Below, one piece after another: positions 52,069 through 64,000 of a DNA stretch of 64,000 nt (positions are counted from its first letter, which is position 1; the number at the start of each line of letters is the position of its first letter). The notes under the pieces were generated by a model. The model did no database searches, was not told the origin of the DNA, and was given only the letters and a program-made list of their open reading frames with translations. The position numbers were made by a program, and so were the translations under genes. This DNA comes from Thereva unica (Eukaryota; Arthropoda; Insecta; Diptera; Therevidae): assembly GCA_949987705.1 (NCBI GenBank), contig OX465281.1, positions 169,274,516-169,338,515 on the forward strand, given 5' to 3'.

Positions 52069-55000
52069 AGGGTCGACGAGCAAGGTCATCTGAGGAGTTT
52101 GGCCGTAGACAGCGAAGTGAACGGACGTGTGCTGGTCCGGTCCGTCAAACACGCCTCGTTGAAAACAAAACAAAATCGAAAAAAAAAAATTTCTTTGTGA
52201 AGTGAAAAAAATCAAAGCCCACTAAAAAAACAACAACAACAAAACAAAAGTGGAAAAAATACGCGCGGCAGTGCAAAGCGAAGGCCTCATCACCCTTTCT
52301 ACAGACAAGCGACCGACGAACAGCACAAGTAAGTTCCCTTTGTTTCCTACCCTCACTCGATTCTCGGACCTACAAGTGTCGCACCCGAAATCTGACGGTC
52401 GACGAAATTTGTCTCGTTTCAAAAGGCATAACACTTTAACGCAGGCAAATTTCGTTGACTCTGATGGTTGCGGCAGATGTAATTCCGGGAAATATCTCTA
52501 AGAATGTGGCAATTGAACCCGCGCAACCGAAGTCCCGTTACAAGTCAAGCTTTGTTATTGACCTCTGTAACATTCGTGGACTTCATGCGAACTTCTCTTT
52601 TGTTGAGTGCCACTTATTAAACTTTAAACCCCCAATCCTCGCACTTAGTGAAACCCAAATATCACGCGATAATGACTTAAGTCAATATCAGATATCGGGG
52701 TACACTTTAGTGCATAATCTCTCTCCCCATAGGGGCATTGCCATCTACGTTAGGGATGACGTGGCTCATTATAAAATATGCAAAAGCACTTCTTCAGATT
52801 TTAACTCACTTTGGATTAAAATCATTATCCGAAACCACGTCATATTCTTTTGCTTCCTATACAGAACCCCAAACATAAGTAACGAAGCCTCCACTTCATC
52901 GTTTGACACTATTTCCGAACAAATCTCGGGATTTTTATCGTCCAATCCTGAGTGTGAAATCATCGTTGCGGGTGATTTCAATGTTCACAATGTAAACTGG
53001 CTGACTTACTCAAATGGCACCAGTGTTTCTGGCAAGGACGTCGAGCTCTTTGCAGACATCAATAACTTGCACCAAACTGTGGATCTTCCCACAAGAGTCC
53101 CTGATGTTGCTGATCAAGGAAGATATCTCCTTGATCTTTTCCTTACTTCTCATCCAGCACGATATACCGTCACAGTTGATTCACCTCTCGGCAATTCGGA
53201 CCACTGCTTAGTTAGCGCTAGCTTTCCATTCAAATTTCCCACCCCTCCCAAACCAGTCAGAAGAACTGTATGGCATTATGGGAAGGCCAATTGGCTGGGG
53301 CTTACTAATTTTTTCCAATCTACTGACTGGAACCAGTGTTTCCGTAATAAAAACGTCAACTCTGCCGCTATCCGTATCACTAGAATCATACAGGCAGGAA
53401 TGCATTTGTTTATTCCCCATTCTACCAAATCTGTGAAGCCTAGGCCCAACAGATGGTTTAATCGGGAGTGTATGAATGCAATCAAAACTAAAGAAGCCGC
53501 CTTTCGAGCCTACAAGAGCTTCCCGAGTGAATCGCTCCGTGCAGAGTATATTATAAAACTAAGAAATTCCTGTAAAGTCACCATCAGGAACGTCAAAAAT
53601 TCATTTGACAGCAAGTTGAGAAGTAAACTCCTTAATGCAACCTCTGGTAGCAAAAACTTCTGGTCCTTGGTAAGTTCCATCAAGAAGAATTTCACCACCC
53701 CCACAACTCCTTCATTCATCCACGATGAAAAGGTGATAACAGACAGAAAATCCAAGGCCGATTTATTAGCATCTCTGTTTGCTTCAAATTCTTCTCTACC
53801 CCAAAATGATACGCTACCCCCGGTCCTCGAGCACAGCGCTCATTTAATGGACAGGGTTTTCTTCAGGACTCGCGAGGTGTACAGGTGCCTCAAGGAGCTC
53901 GATGCCAACAAATCCACTGGACCCGATAATATACCCCTATCGTCTTAAAACAATGCGCCTCACCTTTGGCTAAACCTCTGCGCAAACTTTTTGCCCTATC
54001 ATACTCTTCCGGAGTTTACCCAGACTCTTGGAAACTTGCTCATGTGCAGCCAATACCGAAAAAGGTTACTCCAGCCTTCCCTCCAACTACCGCCCAACAT
54101 CAATCACTTCTATCCTCTCCAAAACCACGGAGACGATAATTAACAAAAAGCTAATGGGATACCTAGAATCCAACCAACTTATAAACGACAAACAATACGG
54201 CTTCCGACAAAAAAGATCCACTGGTGATCTTTTAGTCTGCCTTACAGAACACCTCAACCGAAGTTTGCATGGATCTGGTGAATCTAGTTTGGTTGCTTTA
54301 GATATCTCTAAAGCTTTTGATAGAGTATGGCACTCAGCCTTGTTAGGTAAACTCAAAGCTATTGGAATAGACTCGCTTCTGCATAAGTGGGTTGAGAGTT
54401 TCCTCTCCGGCCGTTCAATTAAGGTAGTTTTGGATGGCGTCAAATCTGAATCTCACCCCATCTCTGCGGGGGTCCCCCAGGGGTCAATTTTATCACCGGC
54501 CCTATTTCTTATCTTTATAAATGACCTTCTTTCAATCCCCTCCAACCCACTTCTCAGCTTCGCTGACGACGGTACTTTACGTTACTCGTACAGCTTCGAT
54601 ACAAGACAGACACATGCCAGATCCTGTCTTGATGATCGTGAACTAATGTTCAACTCTATTAAGAACGACATTGATCTTATTATAGAGTGGGGAAAAAAGA
54701 ATCGTGTCGAATTCAACCCCTCCAAAACCAAGTACTGTCTTATTTCAAAGAAAAAGATCAACACCTCACCATCCTTGACAGTGGATAACGTGGAAATAAA
54801 GGCCGACCCATCCCTATACATCTTAGGCGTGACATTAGCCAAAGACTTGCGATGGAATGACCATATATTACAAATCGCCAAACAAGCATCCCAGTGCTTG
54901 GGATTTCTTAAGAGGTGCAGGTTCCTCCTCCAGCCATCGGCCCGTGCTGTTATTTATAAATCCTACATTCGGCGTCTTCTCGAATACAACTCCCTCATTT

Positions 55001-55558
55001 GGGGCGGCGCTCCAATAACAACCTTAGCATGGTTAGATAAGGTCCAAAAAAAGGCCCTTAAGTTAATTAATGACGATACCGCTTGCTCCAACATCGACCC
55101 CCTAAGCCACCGTAGGAATGTAGCAGCACTGACAAAATTTTATCGCTACTATCATAGTGACTGTTCCTCCGAGTTAAACGCTCTTTTGCCTCCACGGCAA
55201 TCTTATACCCGCAACACCAGATTAACCCACTCATCCCATTCCCTGCACCTGCAACTCCCTTTTTCACGCACTCAACAAGATATGAATTCGTTTGTAAATA
55301 GAGCAACTCGACTGTGGAATAATCTCTCGCAGTCGGTATTTCCGAGCTCCTACAACATCCAAGAGTTCAAAAGCAGGGTTCATCACCACCTTCTTCAATA
55401 CCCCCCCGTACCTTTATAATCCTTAACCTATTCCCCCCACCCCTCCCCCGTACTAAGGTTACTGCTAGACATTGCACCATGACGTGACAAATGACATGAC
55501 GGACTAGTAGTACAAAGGGTGACTCCTGAGCTTAGCAATAACACATAAAAAAAAAAAA
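52069..55558 (+). mobile_element. Jockey/CR1-group LINE inserted in BEL-C env
   Basis: The 3.49 kb element ends in a 12 bp A-run (55547-55558). AGGTA occurs at 52064-52068 and again at 55558-55562 after the A-run, a short target duplication. The 5' untranslated region (52069-52450) includes GC-rich sequence and an A-rich stretch. It has a single pol ORF with two frameshifts. The insertion splits the env coding region. Confidence 0.82.
52455..55419 (+). pseudogene. LINE ORF: AP endonuclease plus reverse transcriptase, two frameshifts
   Basis: The first block (52455-53948) has the endonuclease: NIRGLHANFSFVE, LSETQIS, the GDFNVHNVNW motif and the catalytic NSDHCLV. It then breaks frame near 53940 and again near 54060. 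The RT block (54028-55419) has NYRPTSITSILSK, KQYGFRQKRSTGDLL, LDISKAFDRVWH, GVPQGSILSPALFLIFINDL and FADDGTLRY (FADD active site), and a C-terminus with HRRNVAALTKFYRYYHSDC and RATRLWNNLSQSVFP. No separate gag-like ORF1 was seen. Only two lesions, so fairly recent. Confidence 0.85.
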
Positions 55559-56831
55559 GGTATCTCCGTACCAAATTCTTGGAGCAGATGTGTTATCGGT
55601 GTGATGAAGAAGCTTCGATTTTGATATGTGACGGGGAGCTCGCTAAAACACCGTTCGGTTTTTCGGACTTCGACTGCTTGACATTTGATGAGGTAGAGGA
55701 CTTCTCCTCTTGATATGGCGGTATACCCTGGCTCTTTCATTCTCATGAAAGCAAATTCTGTGGGATGTTGATGGGCTGCGACTAGCTGGGTTTTTAAGAC
55801 CTCCCTTTCAAGTTCACATTTCCTTTTCAGGAGATTAAGGTAGAGCGTCTGGATTTGCGCCTTTATGTGACGTTCTACATAAACAAATTTGGCATTGATA
55901 TAAGTGAACAAGTCCAACCCTTTTGTGTTCATTGGCTTCTTAATAAACGGGTAACCATGTCGTGACTTCTTCACAATGACTAGACGAGGATGCTCCGTTT
56001 GATATCCGTCATAGTGGCATACCGAGATTGGTTTTACTGTCTCTAGTGCAAAAATGACTTCTCCAACGCTTACGGTGTACGAGTATATAGTGTGAGTTTC
56101 TTTTCTATATACATCCAAGCTTTGTGCTTTGGTAGCATTTCCTTGATAGAGTACATTATAACCCACAGCTTCACATCCTACATCTGTAAGCAAATTCCAA
56201 AAACTGATACCGTACTCAGGGTCGATACACCTGCCCTTCATATAAGGACATACTACATTGTTACGAAGTATAATTTCGTCATTATTCAAGTGCGAACTAC
56301 CGTTGTAGTCCATTATGGTCACTTCCATGGCGTGAATGACTATAACGTCGTTCCACGACGTTTGTCCATAGGTGTATGTTGTGCCTTGGCAATTGCCTTT
56401 GGGGTCAACTGGAACAGCAATAACTTCGGTGAATCGGGTGGATGAGTTGGTCTTGATACCTGCTATAACCCGGTTGTTTTGCAGTTCTAACGTACCAAAT
56501 TGATGTATTTTAATACAGGTTTCTTTAGATATTTCCATTATGAAGGTACTTAGTCCTCCCGGGACCACAGAAGGTGACTGAACATACCGCAATAATACAC
56601 CGATTGCAAAACATTAATTTTACATTGGTATATATGGACAGAGGTCACTTTATTTAGTTCTAAGAGCTGTATATCCTCCTCCTCCTATTTAGTAGTCGGG
56701 TTTTCAATATTGCATGGTTCGACATTTAATAAAGAGATCACTGTTTTATTTATTTGCTCATGACCACAGTCGTAAGCAATTAAAGAGCTAACATTGCCAA
56801 TCAAACTAATTATAATGCCGATTTTCCACAT
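55559..56831 (-). pseudogene. BEL-C env, N-terminal part, chuvirus/mononegavirus-like glycoprotein
   Basis: The minus-strand ATG at 56831 starts a signal peptide (MWKIGIIISLIGNVSSLIA), followed by a Cys-bearing ectodomain. An in-frame TAG occurs near 56686 and a frame break near 56580. The long readable block (56592 down to the LINE junction at 55559) has several Cys and N-glycosylation sites, SVVPGGLSTFIMEIS, a CxGxxYTYG segment and CHYDGYQTEHPRLVIV. This layout is what I know from chuvirus-type glycoproteins captured by insect BEL/Pao elements; the assignment needs a profile search. The stop, the frameshift and the LINE make it non-functional. Confidence 0.62.
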
Positions 56832-56957
56832 TTTGCAATCTCTGGGTTTCCTTTGATCTGCGAGAAAGAGATGTTTTCCTAAATTATTGTGTAGTTGTAT
56901 ATAGATAATATATGTATATTTACCTCTTAACCTAATAAATTGATTTATTAGTGCTAC

Positions 56958-59900
56958 TTAATTTTTAAAAGGCAGACAGCATATCTTCGATATGGCTCTT
57001 TTCAGTTGATTAGTTGAGGTTTTTACCGTAACTACTCGTACCTTACCATCTTTTCCGCTATGCAATTCTATTACTCGCGCTAGTTTCCAAGCTGAAGGAG
57101 GCAAGTTTTCTTCCTTAAGTAGCACTAGCGTGCCAACTCCTATCGACGGCTCTTCAATCTTCCATTTGGGTCGTTGTTGTAAACGATGAAGATATTCCGC
57201 CTGCCAACGATTCCAAAAATCATATTTTAGTTTTTGTAGATACTGCCATCTGGATAGGTGAGACTGCTGATAAGAACTCCAATCCGTTTCAGGTATTGAT
57301 GACTGTGCGTTGCCGATAAGAAAATGAGCTGGTGTTAAACACGTAAGGTCTTCCGGATTCTCAGAAAGTGGACACAATGTACGGGAGTTAAGAACTGCCT
57401 CGATCTGGGTGAGAGTCGTCATTAGTTCCTCAAACGTTAATAAACTTTGTCCAATCACTCTGCGTAGGTGGTATTTAATAGATTTTACGCCAGCCTCCCA
57501 TAATCCACCAAAATGCGGGGCTGCTGGTGGGATAAAATGCCAGTTAACCTTATGATTCGCATACTTTTCTGCAGCTATTGGGATGTTGTTTTCCAAGGCA
57601 CCTTCTATTTCTTTATCCAATGCTCTGGAAGCGCCTACAAAGTTGGTTCCATTATCAGTGTAAATGTCTCTTGAAACACCTCGTCTAGAGAAAAACCTTC
57701 TCAGTGCGGCGACGAATGCTTCGGATGTCAGATCCGATACCGCTTCTATGTGTAGAGCTTTTGTAGCAAAACACACAAAAACTGCTATACGCTTTCGCTG
57801 TCTTTGAGTTTCGCAGCTTACTTAATTTTATGTTAATGGGTCCAGCGAAATCGATGCCGACTGTAGCGAAGGGTCTCGTTAACTCAGTTCGTAATTTAGG
57901 TAAATTGCCCATTATTTGCGTTGTTGGCTGCTGTCTCCATCGCGAGCAAATGATACATTGATGCCACTGGCTTCTAATGACGGATTTTGCTCTAGGTATC
58001 CAGTAAGTTTTCCTCAGAGTCGTAAGTGTGATATTCGGGCCACCGTGCATGGTAACTTGATGGATATGTCTGATAAGTAAGACTGCGAGCTTTGAGGAAC
58101 AAGCCAAGATGATTGGATGCTTTTCTTCGAAGGGTAGGTTTGCATGCTCTAAACGCCCTCCGACCCGTAATACATCTTGGTCGTCTAGAAATGGATTGAG
58201 TGAAAGTAAGCTACTTTTCTTGTTGATGTTTTCTCCTTTCCGCAGACTTATTATTTCGTCAGGATAATGCTGCAATTGACTCAGCCTGATCAGGGTTAAT
58301 TTGGCCTCCTGAATTTCTTCTGCAGTGAGATAAGGGGAGCGATTCTTCATCCAGAATCGCCGACAGTAGGCTATTACGCGACATGCTCTGGTAAAATTAG
58401 AAAATCGATCTATTATGTTTTTAGTTTCCACGTTAACCTGAAAGGTTTTAACTCTTTTCATTTCTTCTTCGGCGGCTTTTGATGGTTCAAGGTGAGATAT
58501 TTGGGGCCACTCTGTTTCAGGCTCCCGAAGCCATTCTGGCCCTTCCCACCAAAGAGATCGGGAAGTCAGATCTGCTTTAGTGGCTCCTCGTGATGCTAGG
58601 TCAGCGGGGTTATGTTCGGATCTAACATGTCGCCAAATATTTTCTGGAAAGTTATTGTGGATATCCGAGATCCGGTTGGCAACGAATGTCTTCCACCGGT
58701 TTGGATGATTGGACAGCCACGTGAGGACAATGGTGGAGTCTGTCCATAGATAAACAGGAGCGGTTCTTCGTAAATTGTCTCGAAGTTTTTTAACCAGCTT
58801 GGATAGTAGGTGAGCCCCACATAATTCTAAACGTTGGAGTGACAAGGTTTTTATTGGAGCGACTCTAGTTTTTGATAAAAGCAGTTGAGTATTGATTGCC
58901 CCGTCGCTTTGCTGAACTCTTGCGTATATTACTGCAGCATAAGCTCGTTAGGAACTGTCACAAAACCCATGGAATTCGAATTTTGTGGAAGCCAGATAAT
59001 TAATCCACCTAGGTATTTCGATGCTTTCAATTATTTGTAGTGTATCTGTAAAGTTGTGCCATTCTTGTTTGAGGGTGTCGGGAATATTTGCGTCCCAATC
59101 TACCTTGGCCAACCATAGTTTTTGTATTAAAATTTTCCCAGAGATAATAATAGGGCTCAACCAGCCGAGAGGATCGAATAGTTTAGCAATTTTTGATAAA
59201 ATTTGTCGTTTTGTAAGGGGCCCCGCCAAATTTATGTTCAGCTTATAGCGGAAAACATCATCTTGTGGATGCCAAGATAGGCCAAGCGCCTTTATAGTGG
59301 GATCCTCTTGTAGTTGCAAGAGTGCTTCTGTCTCTGTGGATATTTCATCCTTGGGTAAATCTGTTAATATGTCCTGGTGGTTAGCTGAAAATTTTCTCAG
59401 AGGAAATTTCCCTTTATTCAAAAGTGCTTTTAGTTCATGTTTGAGTAGATTTACTTCCTCTATCGTGTCTCTACCGGCAAGTACATCGTCGACATAAAAA
59501 TCATTTTGTAAACACTCAGAAGTATTAGGAAATGTCGATTTTTCATCCTCCGCTAATTGATGTAGCGTTCGGATGGCTAGGTATGGTGCACACGAAACTC
59601 CAAAAGTGACGGTCAAAAGACGATAGTCTTTGATAGCGTGTTTTGGTGTGGGCCGCCATAATATGCGTTGATAATCCACATCATCGGGATGTATCCAAAT
59701 CTGTCGGTACATTTTCTCAATGTCCGCAGAAAAAACATACCTGTGAAATCTCCAATTCAGTAGAAGAGTGGTGATATCTTGCTGTAAAGCTGGGCCCGTT
59801 AGTAGGGATTCATTAAGGGATATGCCTGATCCTGTTTTACAAGAAGCGTCGAAGACCACCCTCAACTTTGTAGTGGTGCTGGCCTCCTTGAAAACCGCAT

Positions 59901-60955
59901 GATGTGGTAGATAATTCCCTTTCCAAGGTTCCCCCCGGGTTGATTTGCAGTGATTTCTTCCATTTGATTCAGAGTTAAATATTCCTTTACCACTTCGTTG
60001 TAATTTTGAGGCATACCTTTTCTCTCTGCCGATTTTTCACTGTGTATCAAGCGCCTACTTATATCAAAAAGAGCCTTAAATGGTAAACGAACTACATAGG
60101 AACCATTCGACTTTCGGTAATGAGTTTTTGCGAAATAGCTTTCACAGAAGGTGTCTTCAGGAGTATCGACTTTAGGCAATGAACATTCTTCGATTTCCCA
60201 GAATTTCTTTATATCAAATAGACAGTCATCTACAGTGTTGACATATGATACTATCTCAACCTTGTTGGTCGCGTTCTGATTACCCGTTGGACCTGTTAAT
60301 ATCCACCCAAAAATGGTATTTTGAGCTGCAGGTGAACTATTAGGTCCAAGTTTTAATCCATCGAGTAGGATCGAGGGATAGATATCTGCTCCTATGAGCA
60401 AGTCGATTTTTCCCGGCGTATTGAATGCAGGATCGGCTAATTTCAATTCCTGGAGATGATCCCATTTATTTAGTTTGATCTTTGTCGATGGCAAGAGCTC
60501 GGTGAGTTGATCCAAAACTATTGCGTTGACTTCGATGTTATTATTCGCATTGGTATCCTGAATAATAAATTTCGCCATTTTTTGGGAATTGGCAGTTTCA
60601 GTGTTCATAAGACCAAACATTCTGACGGTTGTCGACGTCGTTTTAATTTTTAAGCGTTGTAGAATGGCTTTTGTGATAAAGGTGGCTTGCGATCCGGGAT
60701 CTATCAGAGCTCGCACACTCTGAAGTCCTTGTTTTGTTTTGATGAGAACGATGGCTGTAGCTAATAGTACTTGCCTTCTTTCATTGATAAAATGTGTAAG
60801 TATATTGGGAGTTGCTGCATCCGTGTGGTTGTTGGTGTCATGGATGGGAGGTGATGCTCGGATAGATCTGGAGTCATTACCTACGTGACTTTGATGATTT
60901 CCCGATACATTTTGAGATTTACCTCCTGATAAATGTAGTAATGTCCGTTTTTTCT
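56958..60955 (-). pseudogene. BEL-C pol: protease, reverse transcriptase, RNase H, integrase
   Basis: Protease: VRALIDPGSQATFI near 60715. Reverse transcriptase: VVFDASCKTGSGISLNE, FSADIEKMYRQIWI and NDFYVDDVLAG, with a frameshift at about 59864. RNase H: FEFHGFCDSS, then a stop near 58946. Integrase: zinc region [10 protein letters not shown] and CIICSRW; Asp in GIDFAGPI, a frameshift near 57750, second Asp in YTDNGTNFVGA and Glu in FGGLWEAGVKS; C-terminal VLLKEENLPP...GKDGKVRVV. The upstream reading to 60955 holds the end of gag (a final TLLH of a cysteine knuckle). Similar architecture to BEL-B but a different family. Confidence 0.9.
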
Positions 60956-61612
60956 TTTAAAATTTTACATATATTTTCATAGCTATTACAAATTCCCAAT
61001 CACAAATTTTCAGGACTCTCTGTATGGTGTTAGAAATATGTTTGAGGTTCTAAATCTGTATGGGGCTAGTGCCATTATTTTATACTTTTTAGTTCGTTAT
61101 AAAAACGTGTTATATTAAAAAGTTTTTTTTATCTAATAATTATTTTTAAATTCTGAAAGCGTAAAAAGAAAATCAACATATTTTTATAAACCCATAATCT
61201 AGTAGGCTTAACGAAAAACACTAATATATATTTTAGGTAATTTATTCATGTCGATAATATCTAAATAAAAGTTTGTTCTTAGTGTATTAGTTTTTATTTT
61301 ATATTGTCGAAGCCAATGTAAAAATATTTGTCTTAAATAAAAATATACATCCCTATAAAAAATATGCTTTAAGGTTTTGGAAGTTAGTGGTCATGTAATT
61401 TTTTGTGTTACGTACTTGATCACTAATTGAACTTACCGCATTTCCAGTATCACATTATATTATTTCCAATAAAATTGTAGCTCACTAAAAATGCTGAAAA
61501 TAATCGAATGATGCAATATTTTTATGAGAACTCTTTTACTTAAACAAACTCATCAAACAAACTACTTAAAATCAACAAACAAAACTCGTGTTGTCACAAA
61601 CTTATGTATATC
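60956..61612. other. AT-rich unassigned interval
   Basis: BEL-C similarity stops abruptly at about 60955; what follows is AT-rich with no gene or repeat recognised. The abrupt edge suggests another insertion or a deletion junction. Confidence 0.4.
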
Positions 61613-62150
61613 CGCAGGTGAGCGACCGAGCACTGTAACTGTCCGGGTAATTTGTGCCGGAGCACGAAGAAGGGAGTGGGCCCTAAAGGCCAGAAGTCAT
61701 CGTCACAAAAACAAGGGATGGAGAAAGGGTGAACGAAGAAGGTGTGGCAGGGACGGTCCGACCGCCGGGAGGGTATCGCCTATAATACTTGTATCCCATG
61801 CACCTGAAGTCGGCACGACTTGCGATGCTCAAGCTAGCTCGCCGGATGGGGTGGGGTTCGTGGTGCAGGGACACAGAAGGGATGACAGTTAGACTGTTTA
61901 AAAACTCATGCCATTAAAAGTTTTAACGAAAGAAAAGGGGGCGATGATGGGGCTACGTGGGCCGTCCGGGACCAACGAGAGGGGAGTCGAGAAGGGGGGG
62001 GGGTGAAAGGGTGGTCATTGGTCATCAGTCATTCGGGTGCTACCTTATCCAGGACCCTGAGGCGAAGTGCACTTACCCTCGTTCGGGCCATCCCTAATCC
62101 TGAGGGTCACACGGGGGGGGCTTACCTCCACCTCATACTAATTAGGGATA
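61613..62150. other. GC-rich block of unknown origin
   Basis: It contrasts strongly with the AT-rich surroundings and contains G-runs (62000-62009, 62114-62121). An ORF at 61524-61892 crosses its edge but has no recognisable motif and an arginine-rich composition typical of chance GC-rich ORFs. It could be the untranslated part of an unknown retroelement. Nothing decisive. Confidence 0.35.
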
Positions 62151-63067
62151 GACTCTGTTAATCTTCAGTCTATCCTTTTAAATGGAATAGTAAGGGCTAT
62201 AGTGTTAATTCTCTAATTTGTTGTTTTTATTTCTTTTCTTTTACGTTAAATTGAGTTTAGGTTTGTATTATTGTAAATGGTCGAGATTAATATTTGTTAA
62301 CCTAGTCAATTTCTTTTTATTCCCCACAAGAACTTCGCTAATATTTCATTAATTAGTATTAATATTAATAATTCAAATAAATTCACACTTCCGCGTCAAA
62401 TACTAAGTTCAATCAATATTTATTTACTAAATCAAATGTTACAAATATATGAAGGTATATGTGTGATGTAAGTGGTTGTACCACACGGCAACTTCGGTAC
62501 AGGAGTACACAGTAGTAAGACAAGTAACCAATATTGAAAAATAAAAAAAAAACGTGAACCGGAACGAAGTGGGTTCTACTTCCCTAATCGAAATAACTAC
62601 CACCTTTTGCATATCCAGTAAATATTTGCAAATCCTTCATAAGTTAAAGTAACTGTATTAAATGCGTCAAACAGAGACGACGTCACCAGAGCTTTATAAG
62701 GTGTATTGTTTGAGTTGTATACACACCAACAAAGTCGCCCTTTTGCTATTAGGTTCCCCACCGTAGGGGAAAGACCAGAGGCGCCAACAAGTCAAAATTT
62801 TCAAATCCACTGAATTATTCCCAGAAATTACTATTCCCTTCCGAAAAAAATAAAGATTTAGAACCCTGCATCATCATCTGCAAAACAATACTTAACTCAC
62901 TACCCCAAGAAAAAACAATTCTCGACTAATATCCATGTACGTACTGGTACAATGCTTGTACAACTATAAATTAATTTTTATATTGACCTCGAAGAGAAAA
63001 AGACTAGTTAAATAACTCCCGCGATTTTTCTTCAAAATTATAAATCACGCGTTCGTAGTAATTGAAC
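62151..63067. other. AT-rich unassigned interval
   Basis: No gene, tandem repeat or element end recognised. Confidence 0.4.
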
Positions 63068-64000
63068 GCACAAGCTTGCAATCCTCATGCACGCCAGATA
63101 ACGGCCGAGATGAACCGTTCAGCCATAGAATTTAAGTTTATCCTACCGGTTATTCTTTAAATCCAAAAAAAAACTTAATACTATTATATATGTATAAGGA
63201 AAGATATTAATTCCAACTTCCCTGAATGATGTTTTATCCAGACCAGAATTTTCTCCGACGCCACCTTGCAAAAACGCTTCCTTCACCCTTTTCATGCACT
63301 ACGAACCGATCAAGACAATTAACGACCTGAACCCGAAACACTTTTTAGTTTAATCATACTTGCGGATCTTATCCGGTATTACTTTACAACTCAATAGGCT
63401 ACTTTACGTTAATTCAGAATGCGCGGTAGGACACCCTTCACAAAATCTCCAAAAACGGAAAAAAAACTCACGTCGTAAGAACTACTGAACCGTCCGCTAC
63501 TAATCCCAAAAACTGACTCCCTACACTTGCTTGTGTGGTGACGATTCTCATAACACTTCCATACCAACACTTTCGCATTCTCTCAGCGCACACGCTTGCA
63601 ATTCTCATGCACGCCATATAACGGCCGAGATGAACCGTTCAGCCATAGAATTTAAGTTTATCCTACCGGTTATTCTTTAAATCCAAAAAAAAACTTAATA
63701 CTATTATATATGTATAAGGAAAGATATTAATTCCAACTTCCCTGAATGATGTTTTATCCAGACCAGAATTTTCTCCGACGCCACCTTGCAAAAACGCTTC
63801 CTTCACCCTTTTCATGCACTACGAACCGATCAAGACAATTAACGACCTGAACCCGAAACACTTTTTAGTTTAATCATACTTGCGGATCTTATCCGGTATT
63901 ACTTTACAACTCAATAGGCTACTTTACGTTAATTCAGAATGCGCGGTAGGACACCCTTAACAAAATCTCAAAAAACGGAAAAAAAACTCACGTCGTAAGA
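63068..64000. repeat. 520 bp tandem repeat, second copy cut by window edge
   Basis: 63068-63587 repeats at 63588-64000 with an exact 520 bp offset and only a handful of substitutions (for example CGCCAGATAACGG versus CGCCATATAACGG). Non-coding. Probably the start of a satellite array or a segmental tandem duplication continuing beyond the window. Confidence 0.92.

Larger units (their letters stand above)
50652..60955 (-). mobile_element. BEL/Pao element with envelope gene (BEL-C), degenerate and interrupted
   Basis: A second BEL family, clearly different in sequence from BEL-A/B. On the minus strand: pol (60955-56958), env (56831-51371, split by a LINE) and a probable 3' LTR (about 50659-51209). 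Gag is missing: homology stops at the last cysteine-knuckle residues near 60955. Multiple frameshifts and stops show it is inactive. It lies against the right end of the satellite array, so it probably inserted into the array. Confidence 0.85.

Noticed and set aside
61524..61892. 122 aa ORF in the GC-rich block
   Set aside because: Arg/Gly-rich chance frame with no motif, crossing the boundary between AT-rich and GC-rich DNA.

Overview
The window is eukaryotic and almost certainly arthropod, most likely insect. It is AT-rich, has no recognisable single-copy host gene, and consists almost entirely of transposable elements and tandem repeats nested in one another, as in pericentromeric heterochromatin or a TE-dense cluster. 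The insect call rests on the element families: BEL/Pao retrotransposons (one with a chuvirus-like envelope gene), a Transib with CGTCG target duplication, a zf-MYM-type hAT, an RTE LINE, an IS630/Tc1/mariner transposase and a Polinton/Maverick. The species cannot be named.

Layout. 1-13763: an old BEL/Pao copy (BEL-A) on the minus strand, running off the left edge. It is split by a 5.3 kb insert (944-6265) that itself holds a Harbinger-like MITE and a nearly intact RTE LINE, and by a 2.06 kb Transib (7967-10024) that itself holds a fold-back element. 13764-18100: unique-looking AT-rich DNA with a short tandem duplication, a frameshifted mariner-group transposase and a decayed LINE. 18101-27141: a complete, young copy of the same BEL family (BEL-B) on the plus strand, with matching 1049 bp LTRs, a tRNA-Tyr primer site, one 1766-codon ORF, a polypurine tract and GAGGG target duplications. 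27177-32243: a non-autonomous hAT and a broken zf-MYM hAT transposase interrupted by a TA-flanked MITE. 32390-33745 and 49657-50650: two halves of one tandem-repeat satellite (about 121 bp monomers in a 364 bp higher-order unit), split by a complete Polinton at 33746-49656. 50652-60955: a third, different BEL/Pao element (BEL-C, minus strand) with a captured-type envelope pseudogene, split by a LINE (52069-55558). 60956-64000: unassigned DNA, a GC-rich block and a 520 bp tandem repeat that runs off the right edge.

The Polinton is the most interesting part. It has 734-798 bp terminal inverted repeats, a perfect TGGGTG target duplication and open frames for a full virus-like set: protein-primed DNA polymerase, chromodomain integrase, FtsK/HerA packaging ATPase, adenovirus-type protease, major and minor capsid proteins, a PLA2-containing virion protein and a probable ssDNA-binding protein. 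Between the left terminal repeat and the integrase lie five accessory genes. Two are tandem paralogues starting MFW that look like nucleoplasmin-fold domains. One encodes a predicted secreted protein. One is a small unknown. One encodes a 64-residue protein that looks like the PP1/eIF2alpha-phosphatase-targeting C-terminus of GADD34/PPP1R15. The protease N-terminus has no AUG and lies in the -1 frame downstream of an in-frame A_AAA_AAC heptamer just before the PLA2-gene stop, suggesting programmed frameshifting. Every frame of the Polinton is open, so it may be recently active or virus-like. All functional statements here come from reading motifs; no database search was run.
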